A stretch of DNA of 64,000 bases, from positions 1 to 64,000 of the forward strand of contig FONB01000005.1 of assembly GCA_900112785.1 (NCBI GenBank), read 5' to 3'. This stretch comes from Phytobacter palmae. GTDB lineage: Bacteria; Pseudomonadota; Gammaproteobacteria; Enterobacterales; Enterobacteriaceae. Within the stretch, counting starts at the first letter, position 1, and every line of letters starts with the position of its first letter. A program made the position numbers and the translations under genes. Below, piece by piece: positions 63,868 to 64,000 of the stretch. Below the pieces are notes generated by a model. That model was not told the origin of the DNA. It made no database searches and saw only the letters and a list, made by a program, of their open reading frames with translations.

Positions 63868-63972
63868 ATGGAAAAGCTGGAAAGAGCGGTGCCTGTAGTC
63901 ATGGGTCTGGTCGTCAGTATTTCGCTTATTGCCACGGCATGGGATATCTCATTCGTCAGTACGTTACCCTGA
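63868..63972 (+). CDS. Small membrane peptide (34 aa)
   Basis: A 34-codon gene with GAGAGGG seven bases before its ATG. The peptide starts MEKLERAVPVVMG and has one helix 'VVMGLVVSISLIATAW'. It stands after uxaB without a competing gene. Such single-helix peptides often tune a membrane enzyme. I do not recognise it, but the ribosome site and helix make it credible. Confidence 0.6.
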   Translation: MEKLERAVPVVMGLVVSISLIATAWDISFVSTLP

Positions 63973-64000
63973 ATAGTTGCCTGAAAGGGGACTCGTTCCC

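Noticed and set aside
1..64000. CRISPR arrays, complete insertion sequences and rRNA genes
   Set aside because: No regular direct repeats with spacers, no transposase frames and no rRNA sequence were seen in the window.

Overview
The window is chromosomal DNA of an Enterobacteriaceae member close to Enterobacter, Lelliottia, Leclercia or Kosakonia. The right half keeps the gene order known from Escherichia coli (ydeE, eamA, marBAR, marC, sotB, then ptrR/yneJ, sad, glsB, yneG, dgcF, uxaB), with proteins close to their E. coli counterparts but different accessory genes inserted between them. The species cannot be fixed from the sequence alone.

Bases 1 to about 12828 are the right end of a lambda-like prophage. 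They hold the C-terminal 900 codons of the host-specificity protein J, two small tail-associated proteins, a periplasmic protein that is only a TonB C-terminal domain, and a tail fibre with an S74 self-cleaving chaperone. A complete SOS-controlled umuDC pair follows, then an acetyltransferase and an SRAP (YedK/HMCES-type) protein. After that comes an AT-rich cargo block with a membrane/coiled-coil protein and an ApeA-like HEPN protein, both plausible anti-phage genes. A degenerate 3' piece of tRNA-Pro(GGG) lies inside the element. The prophage ends abruptly at the last 83 codons of dcp, so the junction with the chromosome is inside or beside dcp.

From 13 to 24 kb lie small poorly known genes, a ClcA-type chloride/proton exchanger, a LOG-family phosphoribohydrolase, a Nudix hydrolase and a FUSC-DUF1656-HlyD efflux operon with a divergent AraC regulator. 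From 24.3 to 28.8 kb a four-gene operon encodes a FIST-domain sensor (NosP-like), a soluble histidine kinase, an HDOD response regulator and a response regulator with a degenerate HD-GYP domain. It is probably a nitric-oxide or small-ligand signalling relay.

From 29 to 41.7 kb are a cspB-like cold-shock gene with its cold-box leader, several regulator and enzyme pairs (CMD protein/AraC; two SDRs plus MFS plus GlxA regulator; SDR/HxlR; FtrA/rhodanese), a thioredoxin-fold secreted protein, and the PhoP-linked sRNA mgrR facing the 31-residue mgtS gene. A MetE-like methyltransferase and an MFS transporter follow.

From 43 to 64 kb is the mar region with intact marO operators, then sotB, a PhzF protein, an unknown coiled-coil gene, an L-lactate dehydrogenase-like enzyme with an altered specificity residue, ptrR/sad, a chemoreceptor and glsB-yneG. 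Three diguanylate cyclases of different architecture come next, and then uxaB. The window ends with a 34-codon membrane peptide gene.
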